A stretch of DNA of 64,000 bases from Anaerolineales bacterium (GCA_030583905.1 CP129481.1:3874136-3938135), one strand, 5' to 3'. Shown: positions 26,982 through 35,681, counted from the first letter of the stretch. Made by a program: numbers and translations. Notes: a model not told the origin generated them from the sequence alone.

Positions 26982-27748
26982 AGGTTCAATGAAATGGTGA
27001 GGATGACGACAAACACCAGCCCAAGCCGCAGGGATTTGTCAAAGGATGTGTCGGGAATCTCATGGAGGGATGTTTTCTTGTTTTTGGAAGTGAAGCCGCG
27101 CGCTTCGATGGCGATGGCGCGTTCCTCCACTTCCACCAGCGAGCCGAATACCAGCGGACCCACAAGCGGCACGATGGCGCCCGCCCGCTTGAGGGCGCTG
27201 CTTTCGGTATCAAGTCCGCGCGAACGCTGGGCGGAGATGATGGTCTGTGATTTGGCGATCATCTGCGGCAGGATCTGCAGCGTGGAGATGATGACATAGG
27301 CGAATTGCCCGGGCAGTCCGCGGCGGGTGAGGTCGGTCATCAACTCGCTGGGATGGGTGGTGAGCAGGAAGAGTGTGAACGCCGAGACCATGACGATGAT
27401 GCGCACGGCATTGCGGAAGGCGTACAGCACGCTTTCCTGAGTCGCGCTCAGGAAGTAGAACTCGAAGATGTTCTCTTCGCCGATGGGATGGAAGAGAGAC
27501 TGCATGACGAAGAGAAAGGTCGCGGTCGGCAGGATGAGGCGCGAAGCTGTCCAGAAAAATTCGCGCGAGACCCTGCCAACAAAACTTAACGGAACGACGG
27601 CGAACAACGTCAGCAGATGGGGCGCCCAATACCATTTGCTCAGGAAGGCGACCAGGATGAGCGCAAGAACAAGCGTCAGTTTGGTCAGCGGATTGAGGCG
27701 GTGCAGGGAACTGTCCCTGTGGATGTAGAAAGAGAGGCGCTCTTGCAT
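26969..27748 (-). CDS. ecfT: ECF transporter transmembrane component EcfT
   Basis: A 259-aa membrane protein of the CbiQ/EcfT family with 'RLNPLTKLTLVLALIL' at the N-terminus. It also has two coupling-helix motifs ending in the Ala-Arg-Gly pattern: 'SAQRSRGLD' at about residue 187 and 'AIEARGFTS' near residue 218. These bind the two ATPases. The order is T-A-A on the minus strand, with the S component separated by a strong hairpin. A TATAAT box 8 nt before the ATG gives T-A-A its own, probably leaderless, promoter. Confidence 0.95.
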   Translation of the reverse strand: MQERLSFYIHRDSSLHRLNPLTKLTLVLALILVAFLSKWYWAPHLLTLFAVVPLSFVGRVSREFFWTASRLILPTATFLFVMQSLFHPIGEENIFEFYFLSATQESVLYAFRNAVRIIVMVSAFTLFLLTTHPSELMTDLTRRGLPGQFAYVIISTLQILPQMIAKSQTIISAQRSRGLDTESSALKRAGAIVPLVGPLVFGSLVEVEERAIAIEARGFTSKNKKTSLHEIPDTSFDKSLRLGLVFVVILTISLNLWLS

Positions 27749-27756
27749 AGGCGGGT

Positions 27757-27762
27757 ATTATA
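27757..27762 (-). promoter_or_regulatory. -10 box of the ecfT-A-A genes, leaderless spacing
   Basis: On the minus strand TATAAT is followed by ACCCGCCT and the ATG at 27748. There is no purine-rich ribosome-binding site. Confidence 0.55.
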
Positions 27763-27773
27763 TACGGAAAAGA

Positions 27774-27802
27774 AGAGAGACCAGAATGTTTCTGGTCTCT
27801 CT
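27774..27802 (-). terminator. 13-bp hairpin between S component and EcfT (terminator/attenuator)
   Basis: 27774-27786 and 27790-27802 form a perfect 13-bp stem (AGAGAGACCAGAA / TTCTGGTCTCTCT) with a 3-nt loop. On the minus strand it is followed by TTCTTTTCC, a moderate T-tract. It would stop or reduce transcription entering ecfT from the S-component operon. Confidence 0.7.
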
Positions 27803-27823
27803 TTGTTGGTTGCTTTTTTACGT

Positions 27824-28591
27824 TTATCCGCCCAGGATGTTGCGAAGCATGAACGCCGCAAACAGAACGAGCAGAACAATGACGCCGATGGCGATGTACA
27901 ACTGGCTCCTGTCCGCGCCGCCTTCCACTTCCACCTGGTGCGGTTTTGGATAGCCGCCAATCGTGCGCTTGGGCAAGCCAAGGATGATGGCGAATGCGAC
28001 CATGGCGGTGGTGATCTTATCCACGGGCTCGGCAATAAAGTTGGTGCTCAACACCGACTCCCAAATGCCGCGCCCCGTCTCGAGCAGGTAGGCGGTGATG
28101 AAGGATGAACCACTGGCGGTAATGCCGCCAAACAGATAGACGGCGATCGGCGTGCCGACAACCGCGGCAGTGAGCGCGATCACGAAACCGGTCACGACCA
28201 CGCGCCACCAGCTCTTGAAGAAGCCCCACTGCGCCATGCGTCCAGCCATGTAACCGATCATGGCGGCAACGGGCCACCAGGGGAGCGCGCCGGGGTCAAT
28301 GGCGATGCCCCAGATGATATTGGAAAGCGCCCCCGTCAACGCGCCCGCCCACGGTCCGCACAGCACAGCGACCAGCACCGTACCGATGGAATCCAGGTAT
28401 ACAGGCAGCCTAAGCACGAGCACGATCTGCCCGACGGCGATATTGATGGCGATGGCGATCGGGATGAGCACCCAAGCCTGTGTGTTGAAATTGCTTTTGA
28501 TTTTTTCAAGCCAAGTCATCCGCTTGGTGATAATAGCCCAAGCAATCAAGATTCCAAGCGCTACAGCAATTGCGATAGTAAAAATTTGCAT
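27824..28591 (-). CDS. ECF transporter S component (predicted nucleoside-related)
   Basis: A 255-aa substrate-binding membrane subunit with about six or seven helices. The family feature 'VLRLPVYLDSIGTVLVAVLC' followed by 'GPWAGALTGALSNIIWG' is typical of one S-component subgroup. The start at 28591 (MQIFTIAIAVALG) has a GGAGA site 10-14 bases upstream. The conserved AxxxA-type small-residue patterns in helix 1 would contact EcfT. Substrate is inferred from position only: it follows two nucleoside hydrolases and a ribokinase on the same strand, so nucleosides or ribose are likely. A C-terminal single helix (YIAIGVIVLLVLFAAF) after a charged linker is an extra feature. Confidence 0.88.
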   Translation of the reverse strand: MQIFTIAIAVALGILIAWAIITKRMTWLEKIKSNFNTQAWVLIPIAIAINIAVGQIVLVLRLPVYLDSIGTVLVAVLCGPWAGALTGALSNIIWGIAIDPGALPWWPVAAMIGYMAGRMAQWGFFKSWWRVVVTGFVIALTAAVVGTPIAVYLFGGITASGSSFITAYLLETGRGIWESVLSTNFIAEPVDKITTAMVAFAIILGLPKRTIGGYPKPHQVEVEGGADRSQLYIAIGVIVLLVLFAAFMLRNILGG

Positions 28592-28626
28592 TTTACATTC
28601 TCCTTTTTTATTTTGTAACACCTGTT

Positions 28627-29589
28627 TTACGTTTTTGTTTCGTTGGACATGCGTGCCAGTTTCTCCATCCTTTCCAGAAACACCTCCATGAACATGCGCG
28701 GACGCACGCCCATTGCCACCCTCATGTTCGCGGGTTTCTTCTCATAATTATAAAAATCTGCGAACGTGTTGCCAAGCCCCACGCCTGTTGAAATATCCAC
28801 ATCCACCACCAGTTCCTGATAGTCGCATATTTCGGGCATGAAGGTCAGTGCCAGCGTCATCGGGTCGTTGATGACACAACCCTGAATGTGCTGGTATTCG
28901 TCGTGAAATTCCATGTAAAAGCGGGTCGAGTCCGCAATGTATCTGGTAATCGGCGAATCGATGCTCAGCAGGCGCTTCAGGTCGTTCCCTGTGAAAATAC
29001 ATTGATAGGTCACATCCAGCGGCGTGAGCGTGATCGGCATCCCCGAATGAAAAACAACGTGCGCCGCGTGCGGGTCCACATACGTATTGAACTCCGCCAG
29101 CGCCGTAGTGTTGCCTGCATGCTGAAGCGCGCCGCCCATGACGAACACCTCCCTGACGTTCTCCACAATACGCGGTTCCTTGCGAAGCGCCAGGGCGACA
29201 TTCGTCAGCGGACCGATGGCGATCAGCGTGATCTCTCCCGGCTGTGACATGATGCTGTCGATCAGAAAATCGCTTCCGTGCTCAACCTGCGGCTTGCTCA
29301 GCGGACTTGGAAGTTGTGCGTATCCCAAGCCTTTATCGCCGTGCGTCTCCGGGCTGAGCAGGGACTCTTTCACCAGCGGCAAGTCACAGCCTTTATACAC
29401 AGGGATGTGACTCGCACCAGCCAATTCTAAAATCGACAGCGCGTTCTCGGTCGTCTGTTCAGTGGAGACATTGCCATGCACGGTGACGATTCCATCGATC
29501 ACCAGTTCGGGCGAGGCGAGAGCGAGCAAAATGGCGAGCGAGTCGTCGATGCCGGGGTCGGTGTCAAAGATGATGTGTTTGGGGTTCAT
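28627..29589 (-). CDS. Inosine-uridine-preferring nucleoside hydrolase (copy 1)
   Basis: A 320-aa IU-nucleoside hydrolase that splits ribonucleosides into base and ribose. The calcium-binding DTDPGIDDS motif is at residues 8-16; 'IAIGPLTNVALAL' and 'VFVMGGAL' are conserved, and 'EFNTYVDPHAAHVVF' carries the second active-site acidic cluster. 'INDPMTLAL' provides the last Asp. The start at 29589 is preferred because a longer frame adds sequence before the conserved strand. Roughly half identical by eye to the neighbouring copy, so the pair arose by duplication and may split substrate range. Confidence 0.95.
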   Translation of the reverse strand: MNPKHIIFDTDPGIDDSLAILLALASPELVIDGIVTVHGNVSTEQTTENALSILELAGASHIPVYKGCDLPLVKESLLSPETHGDKGLGYAQLPSPLSKPQVEHGSDFLIDSIMSQPGEITLIAIGPLTNVALALRKEPRIVENVREVFVMGGALQHAGNTTALAEFNTYVDPHAAHVVFHSGMPITLTPLDVTYQCIFTGNDLKRLLSIDSPITRYIADSTRFYMEFHDEYQHIQGCVINDPMTLALTFMPEICDYQELVVDVDISTGVGLGNTFADFYNYEKKPANMRVAMGVRPRMFMEVFLERMEKLARMSNETKT

Positions 29590-29647
29590 AAAGATTCCGT
29601 AGGTCACGTTAAGCGCCCAGATATGGGTGTGTAACGTGACTGTCACG

Positions 29648-30601
29648 CTAAAAGTGTGACCTGCAAAGGCTTTCCATTCTCTCTAAAAACAACTCCACGA
29701 ATTCGCGCCCGCGCACACCCAGCGCAACCTTCATATTCGCAGGCTTCTTTGCCACCTTCATAAAATCCGCATAGGTCTTGCCCGTGGAAACACCGCCCGA
29801 AATATCCACGCTGACATAATGTTCTTCAAGAGTCAGCAGTTCCGGCGCGATGACCGCCGCCAGTGTCAACGGATCGTGCAGGGCACAGCCCCGGAAGCCT
29901 TCGTATTTCAAATAGAATTCCATGTACTGTGCCGTCGCGTCGCGGACGAAACGCGCAATGGGCGAATCCATTTTGTTCAGCCGTTCGATGTCGTCGCCCG
30001 TCAGCAGGCATTGATAGGTCACGTCCAGCGGAATGAGCGTGATCGGGATGCCCGAATGAAAGACGACATGCGCCGCGTGCGGGTCTTCATGGATGTTGAA
30101 TTCTGCCAGCGGCGAGACGTTGCCGCCCGCGCGGATTGCTCCGCCCATGATGACGAGTTCCTTGACGGCGTCCACGATGCGCGGTTCCTTGCGGATGGCA
30201 AGTGCGACATTGGTCAACGGACCGATGGCGAACAGGCTGATCTGTTTGGGTTCGGCAAGAAAGCGCTCGATCAGGTAATCGATGGCATGAGCATCGACAA
30301 CGGACGAAGTCGGATCAGGCAGATCGGTACGACCCATTCCACTGGAACCGTGAACAGCCTCCCCCGACGCATGAGGCGCTTTCACGAGCGGATGCGAGCA
30401 TCCACGTGCAACAGGGATGTGAGTCGCATTCACCATTTCCAACACAGAGAGCGCATTGCGGGTGGCTTTCTCCAGCGAGACGTTGCCCTGCACGGTGGTG
30501 AGGGCTTCAAGTTGAATTTCGGGCGAGGCGAGCGCGAGCAGGAAGGTCAGCGCGTCGTCCACGCCGGGGTCGGTGTCGATGATGATGCGGGTTGGGGTCA
30601 A
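29648..30601 (-). CDS. Inosine-uridine-preferring nucleoside hydrolase (copy 2)
   Basis: A 317-aa nucleoside hydrolase with DTDPGVDDA at residues 9-17, 'FAIGPLTNVALAI', 'LVIMGGAIRAGGNVSPLAEFN' (the Asn/Asp ligands) and 'LHDPLTLAA'. The start codon is TTG at 30601, and TTGA overlaps the ribokinase stop, a coupled arrangement. The downstream copy begins 58 bp later. Ribose released by either enzyme can be phosphorylated by the adjoining ribokinase. Confidence 0.95.
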   Translation of the reverse strand: MTPTRIIIDTDPGVDDALTFLLALASPEIQLEALTTVQGNVSLEKATRNALSVLEMVNATHIPVARGCSHPLVKAPHASGEAVHGSSGMGRTDLPDPTSSVVDAHAIDYLIERFLAEPKQISLFAIGPLTNVALAIRKEPRIVDAVKELVIMGGAIRAGGNVSPLAEFNIHEDPHAAHVVFHSGIPITLIPLDVTYQCLLTGDDIERLNKMDSPIARFVRDATAQYMEFYLKYEGFRGCALHDPLTLAAVIAPELLTLEEHYVSVDISGGVSTGKTYADFMKVAKKPANMKVALGVRGREFVELFLERMESLCRSHF

Positions 30602-31545
30602 TGTTCGCTCTTGGCGGCTTGCGCCTCTATAAATTTTTCGACTTCATCCTTGGTTGGCAAAGAAGGCTGCGCGCCAAATTTGGTCGTGGCAAGCGCGCCG
30701 CAGGCGCATCCGTAACGGACAGCCGCCAGCAGATTGTCTGCCTCCATATCGGATGCCAGTATTTTGGAAGTGAAACCGGCAATGAAGGCATCGCCTGCGG
30801 CGGTGGTATCGACCACATCCACTTGGAACGCATTCACTTGAACAGTCTGGTCGGCGGTTACGATCAACGCGCCCCTGCTTCCCAGCGTCACGATCACGAT
30901 CTGTACGCCCAGTTTCAGGATCTCCTGTGCGGCGTTCTCTGCTGATTTTAAATCCGTGACCGGCGTATTAGAGAGCAGGGCAAGTTCGCTTTCGTTGGGA
31001 ACGAGGATATCCACATGGGCGAGCAAGTCGGCGGGGATCTGGCGGGCAGGCGCGGGATTAAGGATGACCGTCGCGCCGTTGGACTTGTAGCGCTTTGCCG
31101 CATGCAGGACCGTCTCCATGGGAATCTCGAATTGCAAGAGCAGGATGCTCGCATCCGGCGCAGCGTCCACATCCTCCGTGTTGACCCTGCCGTTCGCGCC
31201 CGGTGAAATGACGATGCTGTTCTGCCCGTTCTCATCCACGATGATGATGGCAGTCCCCGAAGCGACGCTATCCTCGCTGACATGGGATGTGTGTACATGA
31301 TTTGCGTTAAGATTTTCAACCAGGAACGGGGCGAAGTTATCGCGTCCCACCCGTCCGACCATTGCCACCCGTGCCCCCTGCCTTGCCGCCGCCACGGCTT
31401 GATTGGCGCCCTTGCCGCCGGGGATGGTCAGCAAGTCGCCGCCGCTGATGGTCTCGCCGGGTCCTGGAAAACGCGGCGCACGGACGACGAGGTCTGCATT
31501 GAGAGAGCCAACTACAACGACATCGTGCTTTTTCGTATCAGCCAT
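30598..31545 (-). CDS. rbsK: Ribokinase (PfkB family)
   Basis: A 315-aa PfkB sugar kinase. The first signature is 'PGGKGANQAVAAARQGA' (about residues 42-58) and the second 'VDTTAAGDAFIAGF' near residue 245, containing the catalytic Asp in the anion hole. The Gly-Gly-Lys-Gly-Ala-Asn-Gln pattern is characteristic of ribokinases rather than fructokinases. It should convert ribose from the nucleoside hydrolases to ribose-5-phosphate. It overlaps the hydrolase start and lies 15 bp after recF. Confidence 0.9.
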   Translation of the reverse strand: MADTKKHDVVVVGSLNADLVVRAPRFPGPGETISGGDLLTIPGGKGANQAVAAARQGARVAMVGRVGRDNFAPFLVENLNANHVHTSHVSEDSVASGTAIIIVDENGQNSIVISPGANGRVNTEDVDAAPDASILLLQFEIPMETVLHAAKRYKSNGATVILNPAPARQIPADLLAHVDILVPNESELALLSNTPVTDLKSAENAAQEILKLGVQIVIVTLGSRGALIVTADQTVQVNAFQVDVVDTTAAGDAFIAGFTSKILASDMEADNLLAAVRYGCACGALATTKFGAQPSLPTKDEVEKFIEAQAAKSEH

Positions 31546-31560
31546 GCGGATTATTTTACC

Positions 31561-32769
31561 TTATGACCTCCGCGGTGCCACCACTCCGCCTTTCACGTCC
31601 CAAATCTCTGCATCTTTCACGAACTCAGGCGAGAACAACGAGAGATCGGTGGTGGTGAACAACACCTGACGGTCTTCGCCGACGTACTTCAGCAGATCCG
31701 TGCGGCGCGATGTATCCAATTCCGCCATCACTTCATCGAGCAGGATGACGGGATACTCGCCCGTGCGTTCCTTCATCCATTCCACTTCGGCGAGTTTGAG
31801 CGCCAGCAACGTCGTCCGCATTTGTCCGCGCGAGCCGTAATCGCTCACGTCCGCTTTGTTGATGATGAAACGCAGGTCATCACGGTGCGGACCGATCGTC
31901 GTCACGCCGCGCGCGATCTCTTCGCTGCGAATCTCCTTCAAACGCGCCAGAAATCCCTCCTGAATTTCATCCAGCTCTATCAAAGAACGGTCAATGACCG
32001 TATCGAGCTTCAAGCCGAGTTGTCCGTTCGGTTTGGGCAGCGGATCGTAGGCGGGTTCATAGGCGAGACGCAGGATCTCGGTTCCGCGAGTCAGCTCGTG
32101 ATGGATGCGCGAAGCGAGTCGTTCGATCTCCTTGACGGCTTGGATGCGCCACAGGATGATCTGCGCCCCGAACCTGACCAGCGCCTCATCCCACACCTGA
32201 AGTTGATCCCTGCTCCCGTTGCCTTCGTTCAACGCCTTAAGCAATGCGTTGCGTTGACTGAGCGCCTGCGAATATTCGCCCAGCGCGCGCGCATACGAAG
32301 GGACGGTCTGCGCCAGCGCGAGGTTGAGATAGCGGCGGCGTTCGTCGGGTCCGCCCTCGATGATCTGCGACATCTGCGGCACGAAAATGACCGCGTTGAA
32401 ATGCCCGATCACATCGTTGGCATGACGTTTTACACCGTCGAGCAAAATCTCCTTGCGAAGCCGTTGACCGTTGACTCCCGTCGGCTCAAGGATCAGGCGC
32501 GCTTCGAGGCGGTGTTTGGTCTTGCCGCGCTGGTAGTCCGCCACGAGGCGCGTCACCGCCAGCGGATTCTTCGCTTCGTGAAAGTTGACGATCTGCCGGT
32601 CCGCGTGGGTTTGAAAGGACGTGAACGCCGCCAGAAAATAGATCGCTTCGAGGACGGAGGTTTTACCCTGCGCATTCTGTCCCACCAACACAACAGCCCG
32701 CCGTGGAAGGTCGGTATCCAGGCGGGTGAGACTGCGGAAGTTGGTGAGGGAGAGGTGTTTGAGATGCAT
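31561..32769 (-). CDS. recF: DNA replication and repair protein RecF
   Basis: A 402-aa SMC-like ATPase that loads RecA at gaps together with RecO and RecR. Walker A is 'GQNAQGKT' at residues 30-37, the signature region near 'GPHRDDLRFII', and Walker B 'VILLDEVMAELD'. The start at 32769 (MHLKHLSLTNFRSL) gives the usual RecF N-terminus; a longer frame adds Arg/Pro-rich shadow sequence. It sits 14 bp after def and is not next to dnaA/dnaN, so it is not at a recognisable origin in this window. Confidence 0.97.
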   Translation of the reverse strand: MHLKHLSLTNFRSLTRLDTDLPRRAVVLVGQNAQGKTSVLEAIYFLAAFTSFQTHADRQIVNFHEAKNPLAVTRLVADYQRGKTKHRLEARLILEPTGVNGQRLRKEILLDGVKRHANDVIGHFNAVIFVPQMSQIIEGGPDERRRYLNLALAQTVPSYARALGEYSQALSQRNALLKALNEGNGSRDQLQVWDEALVRFGAQIILWRIQAVKEIERLASRIHHELTRGTEILRLAYEPAYDPLPKPNGQLGLKLDTVIDRSLIELDEIQEGFLARLKEIRSEEIARGVTTIGPHRDDLRFIINKADVSDYGSRGQMRTTLLALKLAEVEWMKERTGEYPVILLDEVMAELDTSRRTDLLKYVGEDRQVLFTTTDLSLFSPEFVKDAEIWDVKGGVVAPRRS

Positions 32770-32783
32770 GTAGAAGTTGGCGG

Positions 32784-33308
32784 TTAATCCAGCGGGGTTT
32801 CGTCGTCTTCCTGCGGTTTCCACACGCGGACGGCTTTGTCCGTATACAGGACGCCGTGCAGATGGTCGATCTCGTGCTGGAAGATGCGCGCCATCCATCC
32901 GCTGACCTTGTGCTTGGCGGGTTGTCCGTGGCGGTTCAGCGCCTTGACCTGAATGGTCTCATGCCGCTCCACTTCGCCGATCAGCCCGGGGATGGAAAGA
33001 CAGCCTTCCACGCCCATCACTTTCTCCTCGGAGACCTTTACGATCTCGGGGTTGACCAGCACAAAGAGTTTCTTCTTCAATTCCTTCCCCTCGTTCTCTT
33101 CTTCGTCTTCGCCTTCGGCATATTCAATGACCGTCAATTGCAGCGGAATGTTCACTTGCGGCGCGGCAAGACCGACGCCCGGCGCATCGCGCATCGTCTC
33201 GATCATGTCGTCGATCAGGGTTTGCAGGTCTTTATCGAATTTGGTCACGGGTTTTGCTTTGCGCCGAAGGATCGGTTCGGGCAAATATACGATCTGTCTC
33301 AATGCCAT
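32784..33308 (-). CDS. def: Peptide deformylase
   Basis: A 174-aa metalloenzyme that removes the N-formyl group from new proteins. All three motifs are intact: GVGLAAPQ at 44-51, EGCLSIPG with metal-binding Cys103, and QHEIDHLHG with His145, Glu146 and His149. An acidic insert (residues 65-80, EGEDEEENEG) enlarges the loop between the first and second motifs. An AAGGA site precedes the ATG. It lies between the cyclic-nucleotide-binding protein gene and recF on the same strand. Confidence 0.97.
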   Translation of the reverse strand: MALRQIVYLPEPILRRKAKPVTKFDKDLQTLIDDMIETMRDAPGVGLAAPQVNIPLQLTVIEYAEGEDEEENEGKELKKKLFVLVNPEIVKVSEEKVMGVEGCLSIPGLIGEVERHETIQVKALNRHGQPAKHKVSGWMARIFQHEIDHLHGVLYTDKAVRVWKPQEDDETPLD

Positions 33309-33338
33309 CGTTGAAATAGTTCCTTTACGTCAGTATCT

Positions 33339-35159
33339 CTAGCCTTCCATGCCATCCATGGATTGGTCGTCCATCATATCACCATCCATGCCCTCATCAA
33401 ATCCAACATCATCCACCAGGTCCTGTCCCGCCGCCTTGCCGAGCCGGGCGATCTCATCTATTTCTTCACCATCCTCCTCGGGGACATTGAACTCATGGCG
33501 GTTCTGATGATATGCCACCAGCCAGGACGCCATGCGTTCGCGATCCACATTGGCGGACTCTTCGTTCTTTCTGGCAATGCGCGCCATACGGCGGCGGTTG
33601 ATATCCGCCTGCACACCGGCGGGGTCGAGCACATCCTGAAAGGATAGTTTCGTTCCGCCGACCACGATATAGACCGTGCCGTAGTTGAACAGATAGCCCA
33701 TGAGACCGACGCGCTTGTACTCCGTGCTGAGAATGTTCTCGATCTGCGCGGCGCGGCGCTCCTCGGTGCCGAGCGGGGTACGGTCAATATCCATGATCTC
33801 TTCAGGCGTGACCTTGAAAATATCATTGCTCCAGTCCACGTATTCCCAGACCATCCAGCCGATGAAGGGCAGCATGAGCACCGGGATGGTGACCAGCAGC
33901 GTGTCAGGGCGGAAGCCGCCTGTTTCCAGGAATTCGATCACCTGCCGCTCCGGGTCCCATGCCAGATCCCAGAAGCGCGAGAGCATAAACGCCAGCAGGA
34001 TCAAAAAGAAGATCAGCGGACGCCCCAACTGCTTCAGCAGCACGATCCAGTGTTTATGGTAAATGACCGTCCCGCCTTCTTCCGTGCGGAGTTTGAACAT
34101 ATTGCTCAATACCACACGGAGCAACCCCTTTTTCTGGACTTCCTTATCTTCAGGGGCGATCACTGGCGCGAGTTCTTCTTCCTCGATCTTTTGCAGGGGC
34201 AAGCCCAGCTTTGCGCGGATGGCGTTCTTCATCGCCTCCTTTTGCGCGTTCGAACCACGGGACTTGGTGCGATCCCACAGTTCGCGGATCATGCCCGCCG
34301 CCTGATTGGGATGGTCCACATAATCGAACCGGATGTTCCCGACGAACGTCCGCACGGATACATCGCCATAATCCAACACGCGCCCGACCACGCCCGTTTC
34401 CACATTGACCGAAAGGATGGTGCTGAGCGGCGCCTCCTGTCGGCTGTCATAGATCCCGATCACGCGCTCCAGCCAGACCACGCGCTGGTTGGTGACCACG
34501 TAATAATCGTTGCTCCAGTCGACGATGAGCCAGATCGCCCACAAAATAACGGCGCCCAAAAAGAAGGTGCCCAGGATGACAGGGATGATATCGTCAGGGA
34601 CAAGCGCAGACCACGCGAACAAGGCGATCGGCAGTGACAATGCCAGGACGGGAGCGACGAGCACCTGATACAAGCGGATCATGTGCCGGCGGGCAATAAA
34701 ATAGATGACCTCGTTTTGTCCCAGCCACTTGAACATGGTGGCGCGCGCCAGTTTGCGGCTCTTGATCGCCACCTGAAAATTCGGCTTCAGGATCTCATAT
34801 TTCGCGATCAAGTTGTCAAATTCATGGCGGGAGAGGAAGAAAATGACCGAGTCTTCGACCGTGGTGATGGTCGCCGAGCGGTTGCGCTTTTCGAACAGCG
34901 CCTCCTCGCCAAAGTAATCGCCTGCCGTCAGCCAGGCGAGAAAATCCTCGCCCTGATCGCGCGGACGGGTGACCTTCACTTTGCCGCGATAGATCATGTA
35001 AAACCCGTCCGGTTTATCGTTGCGCTTGAAGACGACCGAATTGGCGGGCAGGTTGCGCTGTTCCAGCTTAACGGCAATGCCCTCCAGGTCCTCAACCTTG
35101 AGTCCGTTGAAAAGATGGATTCTATCCAGAAAACCGGCGCGGTGTTTGAGCTCGATCAC
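33339..35159 (-). CDS. Cyclic-nucleotide-binding domain protein with two membrane/PH-like modules
   Basis: A 606-aa protein. Residues 10-130 form a cNMP-binding domain with 'GDYFGEEALFEKRNRSATI' (the phosphate-binding cassette; Arg94 is in the position of the cAMP-phosphate contact). Two repeats follow, each of two membrane helices plus a bacterial-PH (DUF304-like) domain: helices about 165-213 then 'DWSNDYYVVTNQRVVWLERV', and helices about 375-440 then 'DWSNDIFKVTPEEIMDID'. The C-terminus is Asp/Met-rich. The start codon is GTG at 35159, preceded at 6 nt by TAGAAT, another leaderless arrangement. It may link second-messenger level to membrane state; this is inferred. Confidence 0.85.
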   Translation of the reverse strand: MIELKHRAGFLDRIHLFNGLKVEDLEGIAVKLEQRNLPANSVVFKRNDKPDGFYMIYRGKVKVTRPRDQGEDFLAWLTAGDYFGEEALFEKRNRSATITTVEDSVIFFLSRHEFDNLIAKYEILKPNFQVAIKSRKLARATMFKWLGQNEVIYFIARRHMIRLYQVLVAPVLALSLPIALFAWSALVPDDIIPVILGTFFLGAVILWAIWLIVDWSNDYYVVTNQRVVWLERVIGIYDSRQEAPLSTILSVNVETGVVGRVLDYGDVSVRTFVGNIRFDYVDHPNQAAGMIRELWDRTKSRGSNAQKEAMKNAIRAKLGLPLQKIEEEELAPVIAPEDKEVQKKGLLRVVLSNMFKLRTEEGGTVIYHKHWIVLLKQLGRPLIFFLILLAFMLSRFWDLAWDPERQVIEFLETGGFRPDTLLVTIPVLMLPFIGWMVWEYVDWSNDIFKVTPEEIMDIDRTPLGTEERRAAQIENILSTEYKRVGLMGYLFNYGTVYIVVGGTKLSFQDVLDPAGVQADINRRRMARIARKNEESANVDRERMASWLVAYHQNRHEFNVPEEDGEEIDEIARLGKAAGQDLVDDVGFDEGMDGDMMDDQSMDGMEG

Positions 35160-35165
35160 GGTTCG

Positions 35166-35171
35166 ATTCTA
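35166..35171 (-). promoter_or_regulatory. -10 box before GTG-started cNMP-binding gene
   Basis: Minus strand: TAGAAT, CGAACC (6 nt), GTG at 35159. No ribosome-binding site is visible. Confidence 0.5.
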
Positions 35172-35681
35172 TCAAATTTCACGCACAATGGCACAGCCAT
35201 AGGCGGGAGACTCCGTCAGCGCAGGCAAACGCCCCTCGAGCAGCGACTCAACCGCCTCGTCCAGAAAGAAGCGGGACGGCGTGCGGTTGCGAAAGGTGAC
35301 ATCATCCACGGCGCCGCGATAGCGCAGGATACCGTCCCGGTCGATGACGAAGACATGCGGCGTGGTCTGCGCATCGAACAGATCCGCTGCGCGGCAATCC
35401 GCATCCAACAGGACCGTGGGCAGGCGGCGCGCTTCGGACGCCTTTTTCACGTCTGCGGCTGTTTCGTTCCTGTTCGCGGCAATGGACAGCATCACAGCAT
35501 CGTCCTGCCATTGCACGAACATCGCCATGATGGCTTTGTCGGTGCGCTCCGAGTGCGGACATTCGCACGACCAAAAGTTGACGATGACGATCCTGCCGCG
35601 GTAATCGGACAGGCGGTGCGGGCTGCCGTTGAGGTCGGGCAGTTCAAAATCGGGGACGGGGGAACCAGGTTGCAAGGTCAT
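35172..35681 (-). CDS. Redoxin / thioredoxin-like peroxiredoxin-family protein
   Basis: A 169-aa AhpC/TSA-TlpA-like thiol protein. 'GSPVPDFELPDLNGSPHRLS' and 'YRGRIVIVNFWSCECPHSE' are the usual opening; the redox cysteines are Cys39 and Cys41 in a CxC arrangement rather than CxxC. Later features are 'DAQTTPHVFVIDRDGILRYRG' (cis-proline loop and strand) and a terminal 'YGCAIVRE' with a third Cys, seen in peroxiredoxin-like redoxins. It has no signal peptide, so it is probably cytoplasmic. It starts 44 bp after the dehydrogenase gene's stop. Confidence 0.85.
   Translation of the reverse strand: MTLQPGSPVPDFELPDLNGSPHRLSDYRGRIVIVNFWSCECPHSERTDKAIMAMFVQWQDDAVMLSIAANRNETAADVKKASEARRLPTVLLDADCRAADLFDAQTTPHVFVIDRDGILRYRGAVDDVTFRNRTPSRFFLDEAVESLLEGRLPALTESPAYGCAIVREI

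Noticed and set aside
31561..33308. Replication origin near recF
   Set aside because: recF here sits with def and rbsK, not dnaA/dnaN/gyrB, and no cluster of TTATCCACA boxes was noticed.
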